Source of the DNA: Octadecabacter antarcticus 307
GTDB lineage: Bacteria; Pseudomonadota; Alphaproteobacteria; Rhodobacterales; Rhodobacteraceae
Assembly: GCF_000155675.2 (NCBI RefSeq)
Contig: NC_020911.1
Span: 3,834,501-3,898,500 of the forward strand
Length of the DNA stretch: 64,000 nt
Direction: 5' to 3'
Position numbers and translations under genes: made by a program
Part shown: piece after piece, positions 63,283 through 64,000 of the stretch
Layout of the letters: every line of letters begins with the position of its first letter
Numbering within the stretch: position 1 is the stretch's first letter
Notes under the pieces: generated by a model
What the model was told of the DNA's origin: nothing
The model's database searches: none
Seen by the model: the letters and a program-made list of their open reading frames with translations, nothing else

Positions 63283-64000
63283 GTCGCAGGTTCATCCGCT
63301 TCATAGGCTTCGATAATCGCTGCCACGAGCGGATGACGCACCACGTCCTTGGACGTGAAGTAATTGAAATCAATCTTCGGGATATGCGACAACAACCGTT
63401 CAGCATCGCGAAGGCCAGACGTGACGCCGCGCGGCAAATCTATCTGCGTGCGATCGCCAGTGATGACCATGCGCGACCCCTCGCCCAGACGGGTCAGGAA
63501 CATTTTCATTTGCATCGTCGTCGCGTTCTGCGCCTCGTCCAGCACCACAAACGCGTGGCTTAATGTGCGACCCCGCATAAAGGCCAGCGGCGCAATTTCG
63601 ATCTTCTTTTCCTCGATCAGCTTTTCGATCTGCTTTTTCGGCAGAAAATCATCCAGCGCATCATACAGCGGCTGCATATACGGATCGACTTTGTCTTTCA
63701 TATCACCGGGCAAATACCCAAGCTTTTCGCCCGCCTCAACCGCTGGACGCGACAGGATAATCTTGTCCACATGCCCGCCAATGAACAGGTTCACTCCGAC
63801 GGCGACTGCCAGATAGGTCTTGCCCGTACCGGCTGGGCCAATCCCGAACGCCAGTTCGTTTTTGAACAACGATTGCACATATACCTTTTGCGCAGCGGTG
63901 CGCGGCTCAACCATCTTCTTGCGGGTTTTGATCTCAATACGATCGCCAACACCAAGATCCATCTGATCCCCGACAGGCGTGCCCGTCCCCTTTTCGGAGG
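63279..64000 (-). CDS. phoH: PhoH family ATPase, C-terminal part (partial)
   Basis: The frame is open to the window edge, so the N-terminus (with its KH-like region) lies outside. The visible part has Walker [15 protein letters not shown], Walker [22 protein letters not shown] and [15 protein letters not shown]. PhoH proteins are helicase/RNA-linked ATPases, and linkage to ybeY supports a role in RNA processing. An internal ATG at 63962 is not the true start. Confidence 0.93.
   Translation of the reverse strand, partial: SEKGTGTPVGDQMDLGVGDRIEIKTRKKMVEPRTAAQKVYVQSLFKNELAFGIGPAGTGKTYLAVAVGVNLFIGGHVDKIILSRPAVEAGEKLGYLPGDMKDKVDPYMQPLYDALDDFLPKKQIEKLIEEKKIEIAPLAFMRGRTLSHAFVVLDEAQNATTMQMKMFLTRLGEGSRMVITGDRTQIDLPRGVTSGLRDAERLLSHIPKIDFNYFTSKDVVRHPLVAAIIEAYEADEPAT

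Overview
The window is a piece of chromosome from a Roseobacter-group alphaproteobacterium (Rhodobacterales/Rhodobacteraceae). The evidence is gene order and protein type: comM-esterase-gshB-yraN-rsmI-lipoprotein-glnD on the left, rpsA-ihfB-lapA-trpF-trpB, aroA-cmk, and phoH-ybeY-corC-lnt-metK-trmB on the right. A SAM/SAH-type riboswitch also sits directly in front of metK. Many IS remnants, a decayed prophage and several freshly broken genes point to an IS-rich genome of the Octadecabacter type; the genus is only a guess.

Layout. 1-7.4 kb: ComM end, esterase, glutathione synthetase, YraN, RsmI, an LpoA-like lipoprotein and GlnD. 7.4-10.5 kb: a graveyard of IS200/IS605, IS110 and IS481 sequences. 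10.8-14.0 kb: zinc uptake locus (znuB, znuC and zur on one strand, znuA divergent). 14.6-16.6 kb: IS3 and IS1182 fragments and a GMC oxidoreductase remnant. 16.7-23.5 kb: a sugar-type ABC uptake locus with an unusual winged-helix/solute-binding-protein regulator and shared candidate operators. 24.3-26.6 kb: a repetitive RTX-like secreted protein broken by one amber codon. 28-33.3 kb: a decayed prophage (integrase, tail protein, lysis genes) abutting tRNA-Ser(GCU) and interrupted by an IS5 copy. 33.8-45.2 kb: mixed core and accessory genes (XRE-TPR pseudogene, ychF, trpA, lldD, rplY, GAF-EAL remnant, pth, serine hydrolase, HEPN-like protein). 45.2-50 kb: trpB, trpF, lapA, ihfB, rpsA. 50.4-55.7 kb: agmatine deiminase hit by a complete IS1595 element, a DUF2130 protein, rhodanese and histidine phosphatase. 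55.7-64 kb: cmk, aroA, trmB, metK, lnt, corC, ybeY, phoH.

The most notable structure is a family of about 40-bp palindromic mini-insertions. I count 14 copies or derivatives: 12 inside transposase genes of four different IS families, and two between IS remnants. Each full copy has a conserved head (close to CCATTGCCCGGCAG), a hairpin whose stem sequence differs from copy to copy but stays base-paired around a TGC-NNN-GCA apex, and a conserved tail (CGAGAGGG). Removing the insert restores the transposase reading frame in most cases. At least one copy, probably two, is in frame and adds a peptide. One copy sits inside another. Two short derivatives (14 and 13 bp) keep only parts of the element. 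The base triplet before the head is usually ATC or GTC. I do not recognise this element; it recalls Rickettsia palindromic elements and REP/IS200-type repeats but matches neither in sequence as far as I can tell.
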